Translations under genes and position numbers: made by a program
Assembly (NCBI GenBank): GCA_963774455.1
Contig: CAVZFD010000004.1
Location: 620,001-684,000, forward strand
Origin: DATFVA01 sp963774455
GTDB lineage: Bacteria > Bacteroidota > Ignavibacteria > Ignavibacteriales > Ignavibacteriaceae
Length of the DNA stretch: 64,000 nucleotides
Reading direction: 5' to 3'
Shown here: positions 9,472-18,132 of the stretch, piece after piece
How positions within the stretch are numbered: position 1 is the stretch's first letter
How the letters are laid out: every line of letters starts with the position of its first letter
The notes under the pieces: model-generated
What the model saw: the letters and a program-made list of their open reading frames with translations, nothing else
Databases searched by the model: none
What the model was told of the DNA's origin: nothing

Positions 9472-10026
9472 ATGCTAGATTTGCCTCAAATGGTTTTTAG
9501 AAGAATAAAAAGAAAAACGACAATCTTTATAGTAATTGTGTTTATCTATAATACCTTTGGTTTTCTTCTCATCCAACCATTACTCTCAAGTTATTTTGAA
9601 TATATTGGTACATTAAAAGCAGAAAATCCTTCTGAAGAAGATAAGATTGAATTAATAATATTGAATGAAGAAGACATTGGGTCAAATGAAAATAATTTTA
9701 AAAAAATGAGGCCAAAAGAATTTCAACTAAATGAAAAGTATTTTGACATAGTTAAACAAGAAGACAGGGATTTTTTGATCTACTTTTATTGGATAAGTGA
9801 TGAACTCGAAAATGCTTTAGAAAAAGAAAGGCAAGATAGATTTGACGAAAATTCATTAAATAAAAAAGAGATACCTCCCGAAAATAATCAATCTAATACT
9901 GTATATTCAGGCCCAGTTTGTTATTTAGCCCCCGAACTACAAGGTTCAATATATATAAATAACACAAGTGTACATTATCTTCAAATTTGTAGGGACATCC
10001 CGACTCCTCCACCGCAATTGATCTAA
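9472..10026 (+). CDS. Hypothetical single-TM protein beside a TonB-dependent receptor
   Basis: A 184-residue protein I do not recognise. An arginine/lysine-rich N-terminus is followed by one hydrophobic segment (about residues 17-38), then a long acidic, Asn/Glu-rich domain predicted to be periplasmic, ending in a proline-rich tail (DIPTPPPQLI). The start at 9472 has only a weak ribosome site; a second ATG at 9490 would give MVFRRIKRK. Base composition is much more AT-rich than the flanking genes (for instance 14 G/C in the 60 bases 9601-9660). The gene lies 46 bases upstream of the receptor on the same strand, so it may be an accessory factor for that receptor. That is inference from position alone. 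Confidence 0.6.
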   Translation: MLDLPQMVFRRIKRKTTIFIVIVFIYNTFGFLLIQPLLSSYFEYIGTLKAENPSEEDKIELIILNEEDIGSNENNFKKMRPKEFQLNEKYFDIVKQEDRDFLIYFYWISDELENALEKERQDRFDENSLNKKEIPPENNQSNTVYSGPVCYLAPELQGSIYINNTSVHYLQICRDIPTPPPQLI

Positions 10027-10072
10027 TTCTCCTTTCCTAAACAAGATTTTAAACAAATTAATAAGGTTAAAA

Positions 10073-12220
10073 ATGTTTAATTCAAACACATTTTCTTTTA
10101 TAATTATTTTTCTTTGCCTGGTGTTTGGCAACACTACTCTTTACTCGCAAATTCTTGTAGTAAGTGATACATCGATTACTAAAGTTGATACACTCAAATA
10201 TGAAACTGATGACGTTGTAGTAACAGCAACCAGAGTTGAGCAGAAAATAATTGATATACCGTATCCTGTTACTCGTCTAAAAAGTTCTCAATTCAAATTC
10301 AGCAGGAGGGTAACTGTCGATGATGTATTAGGAAATGTGCCCGGTTTATTTCTACAATCCCGATACGGGAATCATGATGTAAGGATTGCAATAAGAGGTT
10401 TTGGAAGCAGGTCAAATACCGGTATACGGGGTGTGAGGATTCTGCTTGATGGAATACCGGAATCAGAGCCAGACGGACAGACTAGAATTGAGGCAATTGA
10501 TTTCAATTCAATTGGAAGTATTGAAGTAGTAAAAGGTAATTCCTCTAGTCTTTATACAAATGCACCTGGAGGTGTAATCAATTTCATCAATGATATATAT
10601 TTCCCCTACTCTTTCGCAACCCAATTTAACGAGTTTGGCTCTTTTGATTTGAGAAGAAACGGACTGAAATTTGGAGTAAGAACAGATAAATACGGTTTGT
10701 TGGGGACTTACAGCTATCACAACTATAAAGGATTTAGGCCTCACAGTGAAGATTACTGGCATATATTTAATACGGTTGTTGATCTGCTTCCGGGAGATGG
10801 AACGAACCTGCAGATATTAGGATATTTTGTTGATGGATTAATAAAATTACCAGGCTCATTGACTAAAGATGAGTTTGAAGAAGATCCATACCAGGCAGCA
10901 CAGAGAGACAAGGACAGAGATTCAAAAAGAATCACCACAAAAGGAAGGCTGGGATTAAAGTTCAATACAAAATTCGGCGAGAATAATAACCAGGAGATAG
11001 AGATCCTTCCATACGGAACGATCAAATATTTCCACCGTACCTCAGCCGGATATCAAATTATGAATCGTTACGGTTTAGGTAGTTCTTATAGGTATATAAA
11101 TAAACATACAATTGCCGGACTTGACAATGAGTTTTCAATAGGTGGAGATTTTCTTTATCAAACAGGTCCTATAGAATACTACAACAATATTGGTGGACAA
11201 AAGGGAGACCAGCTTCTCACGCTTACTGATGAAACAATTGGCAATAATGGATTCTATTTTTCCGACTTTTTAGAATTGTATGATAAAAGATTTTATCTTC
11301 TTTTGACAGGCAGATATGATAATGTGTATTATGAAACTGTGGATCAGTTATTAGAAAGCAGAAATGCATTTAGGAGATTTGAGGCATTCACGCCAAAGGC
11401 AGCACTTAATTTTAAACTTACACAGAGTGTTGCCATTTATACTTCCTATGGACTAAGTTTTGATTCACCTGCAGGAAATGAAATGGATAACTATCCAACA
11501 AGTTCCAATCCATCCATATTGATCAATCCTGATCTAAATCCTCAGAAATCAAAAAACTTTGAATTTGGAATTAAAGGGAATATTCTAATTCCGGAATCGC
11601 AGTTCTTCAACAATATTATTTTTGAAGCAACATTTTTTAATATTTTGATTGAAGACGAAATAATACCGTTTGAAGTTTATGGAGATGTTTTCTTTCGTAA
11701 TGCAGCAAAGACTAATCGTACAGGTCTTGAAATTGGGGGCAGCATAGGTGTGTTTGAAGGTTTAACTCTACAAGTGTCGTATACTTTCTCAGATTTTGTC
11801 TATGATGATTATATCGCACTAACTGTTGATGAAAACCTGGATACCTTAACTCAAAACTTTACCGGTAATTCTGCACCAAGTGTTCCAAAGCATAATTTAT
11901 TCTCCGCACTTGCATACAATCATTCTCTTACAAATCAAATCACAGGATTTATTCGAGGGAGTATAAGATATGTAAGCGGTATGTACGTAGATGATGCAAA
12001 CTCAGATAAAACTGCTGATTACACAATCTTTGGTACAGAATTAGGATTTGATTTTGTCTTTGGAAAATTTAATCTGCTTATCTCCGGAGGTATTAATAAT
12101 ATAGCGGATAAAGAATATGCTGGATTTATAAATATAAACTCAAGCGACGGAAGATTCTATGAAGCAGGCGAACCACAAAATTATTATGCGGGAATTAGAT
12201 TGGGTTATATTTTCAATTAA
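10073..12220 (+). CDS. TonB-dependent outer membrane receptor (FecA-like)
   Basis: A 715-residue outer membrane receptor for TonB-energised uptake. Signal peptide about 1-25; a plug domain of about 45-165 includes the TonB-box-like start (DDVVVTATRVEQK), VDDVLGNVPGLFLQSRYG, IRGFGSRSNTGIRGVRILLDGIP, and the end of the plug IEVVKGNSSSLYTNAPGGVINF. A 22-strand barrel follows (PKAALNFKLTQSVAIYTSYG, NPDLNPQKSKNFEFGIKG). The last strand is YYAGIRLGYIFN, ending in Asn rather than the usual terminal aromatic. No N-terminal carboxypeptidase-like or STN domain is present, so it is not SusC type. The closest described architecture is the iron-siderophore/ferric-citrate receptor group; the ligand is not deducible. 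It belongs to an AT-rich three-gene block. Confidence 0.9.
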   Translation: MFNSNTFSFIIIFLCLVFGNTTLYSQILVVSDTSITKVDTLKYETDDVVVTATRVEQKIIDIPYPVTRLKSSQFKFSRRVTVDDVLGNVPGLFLQSRYGNHDVRIAIRGFGSRSNTGIRGVRILLDGIPESEPDGQTRIEAIDFNSIGSIEVVKGNSSSLYTNAPGGVINFINDIYFPYSFATQFNEFGSFDLRRNGLKFGVRTDKYGLLGTYSYHNYKGFRPHSEDYWHIFNTVVDLLPGDGTNLQILGYFVDGLIKLPGSLTKDEFEEDPYQAAQRDKDRDSKRITTKGRLGLKFNTKFGENNNQEIEILPYGTIKYFHRTSAGYQIMNRYGLGSSYRYINKHTIAGLDNEFSIGGDFLYQTGPIEYYNNIGGQKGDQLLTLTDETIGNNGFYFSDFLELYDKRFYLLLTGRYDNVYYETVDQLLESRNAFRRFEAFTPKAALNFKLTQSVAIYTSYGLSFDSPAGNEMDNYPTSSNPSILINPDLNPQKSKNFEFGIKGNILIPESQFFNNIIFEATFFNILIEDEIIPFEVYGDVFFRNAAKTNRTGLEIGGSIGVFEGLTLQVSYTFSDFVYDDYIALTVDENLDTLTQNFTGNSAPSVPKHNLFSALAYNHSLTNQITGFIRGSIRYVSGMYVDDANSDKTADYTIFGTELGFDFVFGKFNLLISGGINNIADKEYAGFININSSDGRFYEAGEPQNYYAGIRLGYIFN

Positions 12221-12311
12221 CAATATGCTGATTTATATAGAAATCAAATTATTTGGTTAATCCATATAATAGTTTACTTAGTATAATAATGATTAATTAT
12301 GGAGAGATAAA

Positions 12312-13961
12312 ATGAATAACGAAATAATGAAATATGTATTTCAGAAATTAATTCTTTTATTGTTTCTTTCAACGATTGTAAACGCTCAGGATATAAACAA
12401 AAATTTCAGTATAAATATTGGTGAGAACTTCATACTTTATCCAAGCAATTTTAATCAAACCGAGGTATTCATAACTACTCATCCTACCAATCCTAATGTT
12501 ATTTTTGGCTCGGCGAATACTATTATGTTTGTCCCCTTTTTTATAAGTGAAGGTATATATGTTACCATAGACGGTGGAGTTAATTGGTATGGATCAGATA
12601 CATGTAAAGGCGCACCAATAACGTCGCATGGAGGAGATCCCGGAATTACTATTGATAAGGATGGAACGTTTATTCTTACAAGACGCGGATTTTCCCCAGG
12701 TCTATATTCACATTACTCTACGGATTTTGGAATTACTTGGTCTAATCAAAAAACAATTTCAAATGATGATCTTGAACGTGCCACTATGACGTCGGATGCA
12801 CATTATGGCAGTCCAAATTATGGAAGAAGTTATGCAGCATGGGTAAAGTTCGCACCTCCTTTCCCTTTGCAATTTTCCTATACTGATGACGGTGGATTAA
12901 GCTGGTCTACTCCCGGACAGATAAATAATCCAATTCAACGAAGTGCTGGTGGAGATATAACAATGGGTCCTGATGGAAAAGTTTATGTATGTTGGGCGGG
13001 AGTTACTTCTGTGTCTCCGTTTACTGAAGATTTGGTTGGTGTTGCTTCATCCGCTAACGGTGGAAGTAGCTGGCAAGTCATCGAAAATGCATTTGATATG
13101 AACGGTATCAGCGGAGTTCTTTCTACAAAGGGAAATATCAGAGTAAATGGATTACCGAATATTGCAGTAGATACAACCGACGGTCCAAGAAATAATTGGA
13201 TTTACATTGTTACCACACAAAAAGATTTAGCGCCTGCTGGAAGTGACCCTGATGTAATTTTAAATCGTTCATCTGATGGTGGACAGACCTGGTCTACTGG
13301 TATAAGGGTTAATCAGGATGAATTAAATAATGGAGCAATTCAATATTTTCCCGCAGTTCATGTGGATAAATATGGCGGATTGAATATTATTTTTTATGAT
13401 GATAGAAATACGACTTCGGATTCAACTAGCGTTTTTTTAGTTCGATCAGAAGATGGTGGAAATAGCTGGCACGAATTTGAGATAAGCGATAAGAACTTCA
13501 AGCCTTTGCCAATTGGCGGTATTGGACAAGGATATCAGGGCGATAATATTAGTATTACATCATCAAATGATAAACTCTGGCCTGTTTGGATGGACAACAG
13601 AACAGGGATTTATCAAATTTGGACGGTGCCGATAGAAATTTCATCAGTTAATGTTGAACCTACTGATAAAATGCCTTTCAAATTCAGTTTAAAGCAAAAT
13701 TATCCCAATCCATTTAATAACTCCTCAGTTATAAGATATTCCATTCCAAAATCTTCACAGGTGACACTAAAAATATTTAATACACTTGGAGAAGAAATTG
13801 AAACTCTTGTCAATGAAGAAAAGCCAACAGGCACTTATGAGTTAACTTGGAATGCCGTTAACCTTCCTTACGGCAAGGCAGGTCTGCCAAGCGGAGTTTA
13901 TTTCTATCAGCTAAAAGCAGGAGAATTTATTACCACGAAGAAGATGATTTTACTCAAATAA
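12312..13961 (+). CDS. Secreted BNR/Asp-box propeller protein with T9SS sorting domain
   Basis: A 549-residue exported protein: signal peptide about 1-25, a six-bladed propeller-type region with six Asp boxes (TIDGGVNW, STDFGITW, TDDGGLSW, SANGGSSW, SSDGGQTW, SEDGGNSW), then a T9SS type A domain from about residue 460 (LKQNYPNPFNNSS ... KKMILLK). The fold is that of sialidases and related BNR proteins, but no sialidase RIP/FRIP motif or arginine triad is recognisable, so enzymatic sialidase function is not supported. The sorting domain carries an extra seven residues, YGKAGLP (bases 13869-13889), between NLP and SGVYFY, where the other sorting domains here have none. A clear GGAGAG ribosome site precedes the start. 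The gene is AT-rich like its two upstream neighbours. Confidence 0.85.
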   Translation: MNNEIMKYVFQKLILLLFLSTIVNAQDINKNFSINIGENFILYPSNFNQTEVFITTHPTNPNVIFGSANTIMFVPFFISEGIYVTIDGGVNWYGSDTCKGAPITSHGGDPGITIDKDGTFILTRRGFSPGLYSHYSTDFGITWSNQKTISNDDLERATMTSDAHYGSPNYGRSYAAWVKFAPPFPLQFSYTDDGGLSWSTPGQINNPIQRSAGGDITMGPDGKVYVCWAGVTSVSPFTEDLVGVASSANGGSSWQVIENAFDMNGISGVLSTKGNIRVNGLPNIAVDTTDGPRNNWIYIVTTQKDLAPAGSDPDVILNRSSDGGQTWSTGIRVNQDELNNGAIQYFPAVHVDKYGGLNIIFYDDRNTTSDSTSVFLVRSEDGGNSWHEFEISDKNFKPLPIGGIGQGYQGDNISITSSNDKLWPVWMDNRTGIYQIWTVPIEISSVNVEPTDKMPFKFSLKQNYPNPFNNSSVIRYSIPKSSQVTLKIFNTLGEEIETLVNEEKPTGTYELTWNAVNLPYGKAGLPSGVYFYQLKAGEFITTKKMILLK

Positions 13962-14060
13962 GGAAGATCTTCCGGTTAGTTCTTAATACTTCCGGTTACT
14001 TCCTGGTTTTTCTCAACCAAAAAGTTACCGTTTTTTATCTAACTAACCGGAAGAACTTCC
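13962..14060. repeat. 20-bp inverted repeat flanking a 59-base loop
   Basis: Bases 13962-13981 (GGAAGATCTTCCGGTTAGTT) and 14041-14060 are reverse complements at 19 of 20 positions. The interior contains another copy of CTTCCGGTTA (13989-13998). The element begins one base after the stop codon of the BNR gene. It could be a very long termination/RNA-protection hairpin or a small non-autonomous element; the sequence alone does not decide. Confidence 0.8.
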
Positions 14061-14089
14061 TAATAGTAAGTAGGATTAGGGTGAGTTTA

Positions 14090-14112
14090 CCGGTACTGCC
14101 GGGCTTTTTTAT
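14090..14112 (+). terminator. Possible weak terminator
   Basis: CCGG-TACTG-CCGG followed by GGCTTTTTTATTTG lies between the plus-strand BNR gene and the minus-strand methyltransferase. The stem is only 4 bp, but the T6 run is good, so it may act with the inverted repeat upstream. Confidence 0.4.
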
Positions 14113-14123
14113 TTGAAAGACAT

Positions 14124-14918
14124 CTAAGGTTTTATTCCTTCTGCTTCAAGCCTTACCATCGTTATATGTACTTTCCCGTTTCCATCCACAGGGTATTTGT
14201 TTACAAACATATCAGCGGTATCAGCAATAAATTTTTCTCTTTTATCTTCGGGAATGCGCTGGGTATAAGGAAGCCAGGTAGTCCTGATAAATCCTCTGAA
14301 GCCTTCTATCCCTTCATGTTCCATATCTTTGGTAAGCAATTCTATTCTACCGGGTTTAAATCCGGCTTGCGGAATGAGAATTTCATAATCCTTATCGCTC
14401 AGAAAATTATATGGCGATTTTGCATCCTTAAGGTAAGGCGACCATTCATCGAGAAGCGACATTTCCCGGACCGTATCAAATGCTGCCGCCGCGTTACCTG
14501 TCCCGCCTGTCTGAATAAGGAAGCGTCCGCCTGACTTAAGGCTCCGGGATATCCCTTCCATAACTTTTTTATGATCATCAACCCAATGCAGAGATGCATT
14601 TGAGAACACCACATCAAAATCATTATTAAAGGTCAGTTCCTTTGCATCCATTACCCTGAACGAAAGATTGGGGTTTTTATCTGCGGGAAACTTTCTGTTA
14701 GCCAGTTCAATCATCTCCCCTGAATTATCCACTCCGACAACAGAACCTTTTTCAACAATCCCGGCGATTTTAGCGGTTATTCGTCCATCTCCGCACCCGA
14801 GGTCGAGCACGTGTTCAGTACCCTTTAAATGTATCTTCGAGAGCAGTTCATTCGCCCATTTCTCCTGGGCGGAAGAATACTTTGAATACTCATCCGCATT
14901 CCATTTAAATTCAGCCAT
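14124..14918 (-). CDS. SAM-dependent class I methyltransferase, trans-aconitate methyltransferase-like
   Basis: A 264-residue cytosolic enzyme. Motif I is VLDLGCGDGRIT (residues about 37-48), motif II is VVGVDNSGEMIELA, then VMDAKELTFNNDFDVVFSNASLHWVDD and LKSGGRFLIQTGG (motif post-III). The ASLHWVDD segment and the C-terminal half (GFIRTTWLPYTQRIPED) resemble the Tam / juvenile-hormone-acid methyltransferase group, which esterifies small carboxylates. The substrate is not certain. The start overlaps the end of the upstream HD gene by 8 bases, so the two are co-translated. Confidence 0.82.
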   Translation of the reverse strand: MAEFKWNADEYSKYSSAQEKWANELLSKIHLKGTEHVLDLGCGDGRITAKIAGIVEKGSVVGVDNSGEMIELANRKFPADKNPNLSFRVMDAKELTFNNDFDVVFSNASLHWVDDHKKVMEGISRSLKSGGRFLIQTGGTGNAAAAFDTVREMSLLDEWSPYLKDAKSPYNFLSDKDYEILIPQAGFKPGRIELLTKDMEHEGIEGFRGFIRTTWLPYTQRIPEDKREKFIADTADMFVNKYPVDGNGKVHITMVRLEAEGIKP

Positions 14919-15519
14919 TGTATCTTTCCTTATTTTCAGCCAGAAGTAGCTTTAGTGCAGCGAGGTTTTCCCTACATGTATCTTCATATTTTTTCTTCGC
15001 ATATTCAGTATAAAACGAATTTGATTCCAGGAAGCGGATGTTCTCCATAATCCATTCGGTGTCAGAGAATTCCTTTTTAATTGTTTTTTTCCATTCTTCG
15101 CGAAGCTGATTTATTCTACTCAAAAAATCCTTTTTCCCGATGTAAGCGATGTCAGCATCACACATTATTTTTTCCAGGCGGTTTTCAGGATGATGAGGAA
15201 CCTTAGTTGAGAGAATCAGCTTCTTTATATCTGCAATTTTATGTGGAGGATAATCTTTTTTCTCAAGGAATTCTTCAGCCATTTCAGCACCTCTTTTTTC
15301 ATGATTCCATACAGCATCAGGATAACCTATATCATGAAACCATGCAGCAATCAAAAGCAATTCTGATTCACTGTCGTCTATTCCTGTGTTTTCCGCCAGG
15401 TCCTTAACAATATTCACGACCTCCTTTGTATGCAGCAGGTTATGATACCGAAAGAATGAGGGATGAGTCTTAAATATTTTCTCAGCGTATTGTGAGACTT
15501 CTTCAACTAATTGATTCAT
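14911..15519 (-). CDS. HD-domain metal-dependent phosphohydrolase
   Basis: A 202-residue protein with the full HD-superfamily metal set: H (RYHNLLHT), HD (AAWFHDIGYPD), and the distal D (MCDADIAYIGKKDFL). HD proteins of this size are usually nucleotide or small-phosphomonoester hydrolases; nothing in the sequence fixes a substrate. It is the first gene of a two-gene unit with the methyltransferase downstream (8-base overlap). Confidence 0.82.
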   Translation of the reverse strand: MNQLVEEVSQYAEKIFKTHPSFFRYHNLLHTKEVVNIVKDLAENTGIDDSESELLLIAAWFHDIGYPDAVWNHEKRGAEMAEEFLEKKDYPPHKIADIKKLILSTKVPHHPENRLEKIMCDADIAYIGKKDFLSRINQLREEWKKTIKKEFSDTEWIMENIRFLESNSFYTEYAKKKYEDTCRENLAALKLLLAENKERYNG

Positions 15520-15595
15520 CTATATCATTTTCTGAATGGATAATCAAAATTAATATAAAGAATATGCTGCAAAAACGGAATGATCTGTTTAATAA

Positions 15596-16507
15596 TCAGC
15601 CGGGGTTTTCAGCCTGCAGTTTCTGTTTTTTGGAGCCCTGCTTGACTATTATGACGCCTATGATTATTACTGCCGCAGCAATAATAATTGGGAGATTTAA
15701 TTTCTCATCAAGTACGAGCCAGCCCAGGAAAAGGGCAATCACAGGATTTATATATGCGTAAGTTGAAACAAGGGAGAGGGGGAGGTGTTCAATAGCATAA
15801 ATATAGGAGCCGTATCCAAGCATAGAACCTATAAACACCAGGTAAAAGAATGAAATCATACCGTCCATATGGAAAGATATCCGGGTCCATTCGCCTAAAA
15901 AAGATCCGAGTATCGCCTGGGCAGTACCTGCTACAAGCATTTGAACAGCCGCCTTCATTAAAGGGTGTACCGAAACTTTTTTGTACTTGGAATAAACAGT
16001 TCCGAAAGACCATGCAATCACCGCTACAAGTATAGAAATCACTCCTAATAGATAAGTAGGATTTAAAAGATCTGACCAGCTGCCGTTAAATATCAGGGCG
16101 ACGCCCATCAAGCCAAGGAAAAGACCGGATAAAATCATAAGGTTAATTTTTGGACCTGCAGGTACAACCGATTCCATTCCTACAACCCAGAAAGGAACCG
16201 TGGTAATTAATAATGCAGCCAGACCGCTTCCTATATATTGCTCTCCGATAACAACAAGCCCGTTCCCGAGGCCGATCAGGGCAATACCGACAACAGAGAG
16301 ATGAATTAATTCTTTTCGGGAAGGAAACCTCTTTCCCCGCAGCTTTAGGAACGAAGAGAAAATAATTCCGGCAATTATCCATCTAAATCCCGCAAATAGC
16401 ATAGGAGGTATATGCTCCACTCCTATTTTGATTGCCAGGTAAGTGGTTCCCCAAACGATGCATACAGTTATCCACGCTAAGTACGCCCTGAATTTACCAG
16501 TATGCAT
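15596..16507 (-). CDS. EamA/DMT-family transporter
   Basis: A 303-residue inner-membrane protein with ten hydrophobic segments and two EamA repeats (repeat 1 starts AWITVCIVWGTTYLAIKIG; repeat 2 starts LGVISILVAVIAWSFGTVYS). The WGTTYLAIK motif and the loop LDEKLNLP are typical of drug/metabolite exporters of the YedA/RhaT-like group. The basic C-terminus (KQGSKKQKLQAENPG) is cytoplasmic. The substrate is unknown. It is transcribed divergently from the MFS gene across a 156-base spacer and lies 76 bases upstream of the HD gene. Confidence 0.85.
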   Translation of the reverse strand: MHTGKFRAYLAWITVCIVWGTTYLAIKIGVEHIPPMLFAGFRWIIAGIIFSSFLKLRGKRFPSRKELIHLSVVGIALIGLGNGLVVIGEQYIGSGLAALLITTVPFWVVGMESVVPAGPKINLMILSGLFLGLMGVALIFNGSWSDLLNPTYLLGVISILVAVIAWSFGTVYSKYKKVSVHPLMKAAVQMLVAGTAQAILGSFLGEWTRISFHMDGMISFFYLVFIGSMLGYGSYIYAIEHLPLSLVSTYAYINPVIALFLGWLVLDEKLNLPIIIAAAVIIIGVIIVKQGSKKQKLQAENPG

Positions 16508-16663
16508 AGTTCAAAAATCCTGCTAAAATTGGAATTTTCCTGAAAAGTGAGACTTAAAATACTACTTTTATATTCAAGTAAAAGGGGAAGAAATCCTTAT
16601 CGTAATATCTCTGAATAATTCCTTATTTTTACATCCAACAAAAAAATACCTTTTGAGGAAAAT

Positions 16664-18061
16664 ATGGCGGAAGAAACTATCACACCTGAAAAAAAAGAAG
16701 AAACCGTACTTAAACAAACCGTAAAAGAAATAACCCAGCCGTTTAAAGATCTAGTTCGTGCTTCAAGATTATTGTGGGGTGTAAACATATCCTATTTTCT
16801 CGAGGGATTAGTCTATTTTGGAATGTTGGGTCTGCTCGCAATTTATTTTAACACATACGCAGGCTTAAACGACATCCAGGCTGACCAGATGGTTGGCATA
16901 CTGACAGCCGGCATTACATTAAGCATGCTTTTCCTGGGTGCTACAGTAGATATAATCGGCGTAAGAAAATCATTTCTTATTTCACTCAGCCTGATGCTTG
17001 TCGGGAGAGTGCTGATCACAATAAGCCCCGACATTTTATCCTCTACGGGAATGTGGTCCGGTGTTCACGGCCTGGCAATGTTTGGAATACTCTGGATAGT
17101 CTTAGGATATGGAATTTATCAGCCTGCAGCATATGCCGCCGTAAAAAGATTCACCACAAAGAAAAATGCCGCAATGGGTTATGCAATGCTTTATGCACTT
17201 ATGAACCTGGGCGGGTTTATGCCGGGACTTATTTCTCCACCCGTCAGGAAAGCCTTTGGAATCACCGGGGTTTTCTGGGTTTATGACGGGCTGACGCTTG
17301 CAGGTATAATTGTGGTCGCAATCATTCTTTCCAAAAAAACCATACAACGTGCAACTGAGCAGCTATCTGATGAACAGAAACAGGAAGTTGCAGAAGAAAC
17401 TGAGAAACCATTTAAAGAAAAACTGAAGTATTATATAAAAAATTTCCCTTTAAGAGATCTCCGTTTTATGTATTTTATTTTTATTCTGATTCCGGTTCAA
17501 ACGCTTTTTGCTCATAACTGGTTAACACTGCCGCAGTATACCAGTCGTGCCTTTACCGGATTTGTGCAGGATAATTTTGAGTTTTTTGTAAACTTTAATC
17601 CGATCCTTATCTTTATTCTTACCCCTATGATTGCAGCGCTTACCGCAAAAAAAGACGCATATAAGATGACTATTCTCGGAACCCTGGTTATGGCCTCACC
17701 TACATTTATCCTTACACTTGGACCAAATATCTTTACCCTTTTTGCCTTCATTATTATAATGACGATCGGCGAGGCAATGTGGCAGCCCCGTTTTCTGCAA
17801 TGGGTAGCTGAGATCGCGCCTAAAGGAATGACGGGTATTTATATGGGTATAGGACAATTTCCGTGGTTCCTTACAAAGGTGATTACAGCCATGTACGCGG
17901 GCTGGTTCCTGATGAAATACTGTCCTGAAGGAGTACCGCCGTCTCAGATGAATACCGAGACAATGTGGTTTATATATGGGCTAATTGCGATGGTAAGTCC
18001 TTTGGGTTTATGGCTCGGTAAAAATTGGATGATAAAAGGATTTAAGACAAAAGCAGAATAG
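16664..18061 (+). CDS. Major facilitator superfamily transporter
   Basis: A 465-residue integral membrane protein with about 12 hydrophobic segments: an N-terminal bundle (ISYFLEGLVYFGMLGLLAIYF onward), the loop A-like motif FLGATVDIIGVRKSF, a central cytoplasmic linker rich in Lys/Glu (about 225-255), and a C-terminal bundle. A charged 35-residue N-terminal extension precedes TM1. The GMLGLLAIYF / GYGIYQPAAYAAVKRF features recall oligopeptide- or nucleoside-type MFS members, but no substrate can be assigned. It lies upstream of enolase on the same strand. Confidence 0.8.
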   Translation: MAEETITPEKKEETVLKQTVKEITQPFKDLVRASRLLWGVNISYFLEGLVYFGMLGLLAIYFNTYAGLNDIQADQMVGILTAGITLSMLFLGATVDIIGVRKSFLISLSLMLVGRVLITISPDILSSTGMWSGVHGLAMFGILWIVLGYGIYQPAAYAAVKRFTTKKNAAMGYAMLYALMNLGGFMPGLISPPVRKAFGITGVFWVYDGLTLAGIIVVAIILSKKTIQRATEQLSDEQKQEVAEETEKPFKEKLKYYIKNFPLRDLRFMYFIFILIPVQTLFAHNWLTLPQYTSRAFTGFVQDNFEFFVNFNPILIFILTPMIAALTAKKDAYKMTILGTLVMASPTFILTLGPNIFTLFAFIIIMTIGEAMWQPRFLQWVAEIAPKGMTGIYMGIGQFPWFLTKVITAMYAGWFLMKYCPEGVPPSQMNTETMWFIYGLIAMVSPLGLWLGKNWMIKGFKTKAE

Positions 18062-18073
18062 CTTTATTTTAAC

Positions 18074-18081
18074 TAATTTTG
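18074..18081 (+). promoter_or_regulatory. Candidate Bacteroidota-type -7 element before enolase
   Basis: TAATTTTG fits TAnnTTTG, the -7 consensus of the Bacteroidota primary sigma factor. It lies 51 bases before the enolase ATG, leaving a leader with AGGAG. Similar matches lie at 39051-39058 (TATCTTTG), 54697-54704 (TAAATTTG) and 34503-34510 (TAATTTTG). The recurring match supports the phylum-level placement, but no -33 TTTG box is convincing. Confidence 0.4.
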
Positions 18082-18132
18082 TACTGTAACTTTAATCATA
18101 TATGACAGACAATTGAAAAATCAGGAGAAAAA

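Noticed and set aside
12312..13961. Naming this protein a sialidase
   Set aside because: Asp boxes are present but the FRIP motif and arginine triad are not visible.
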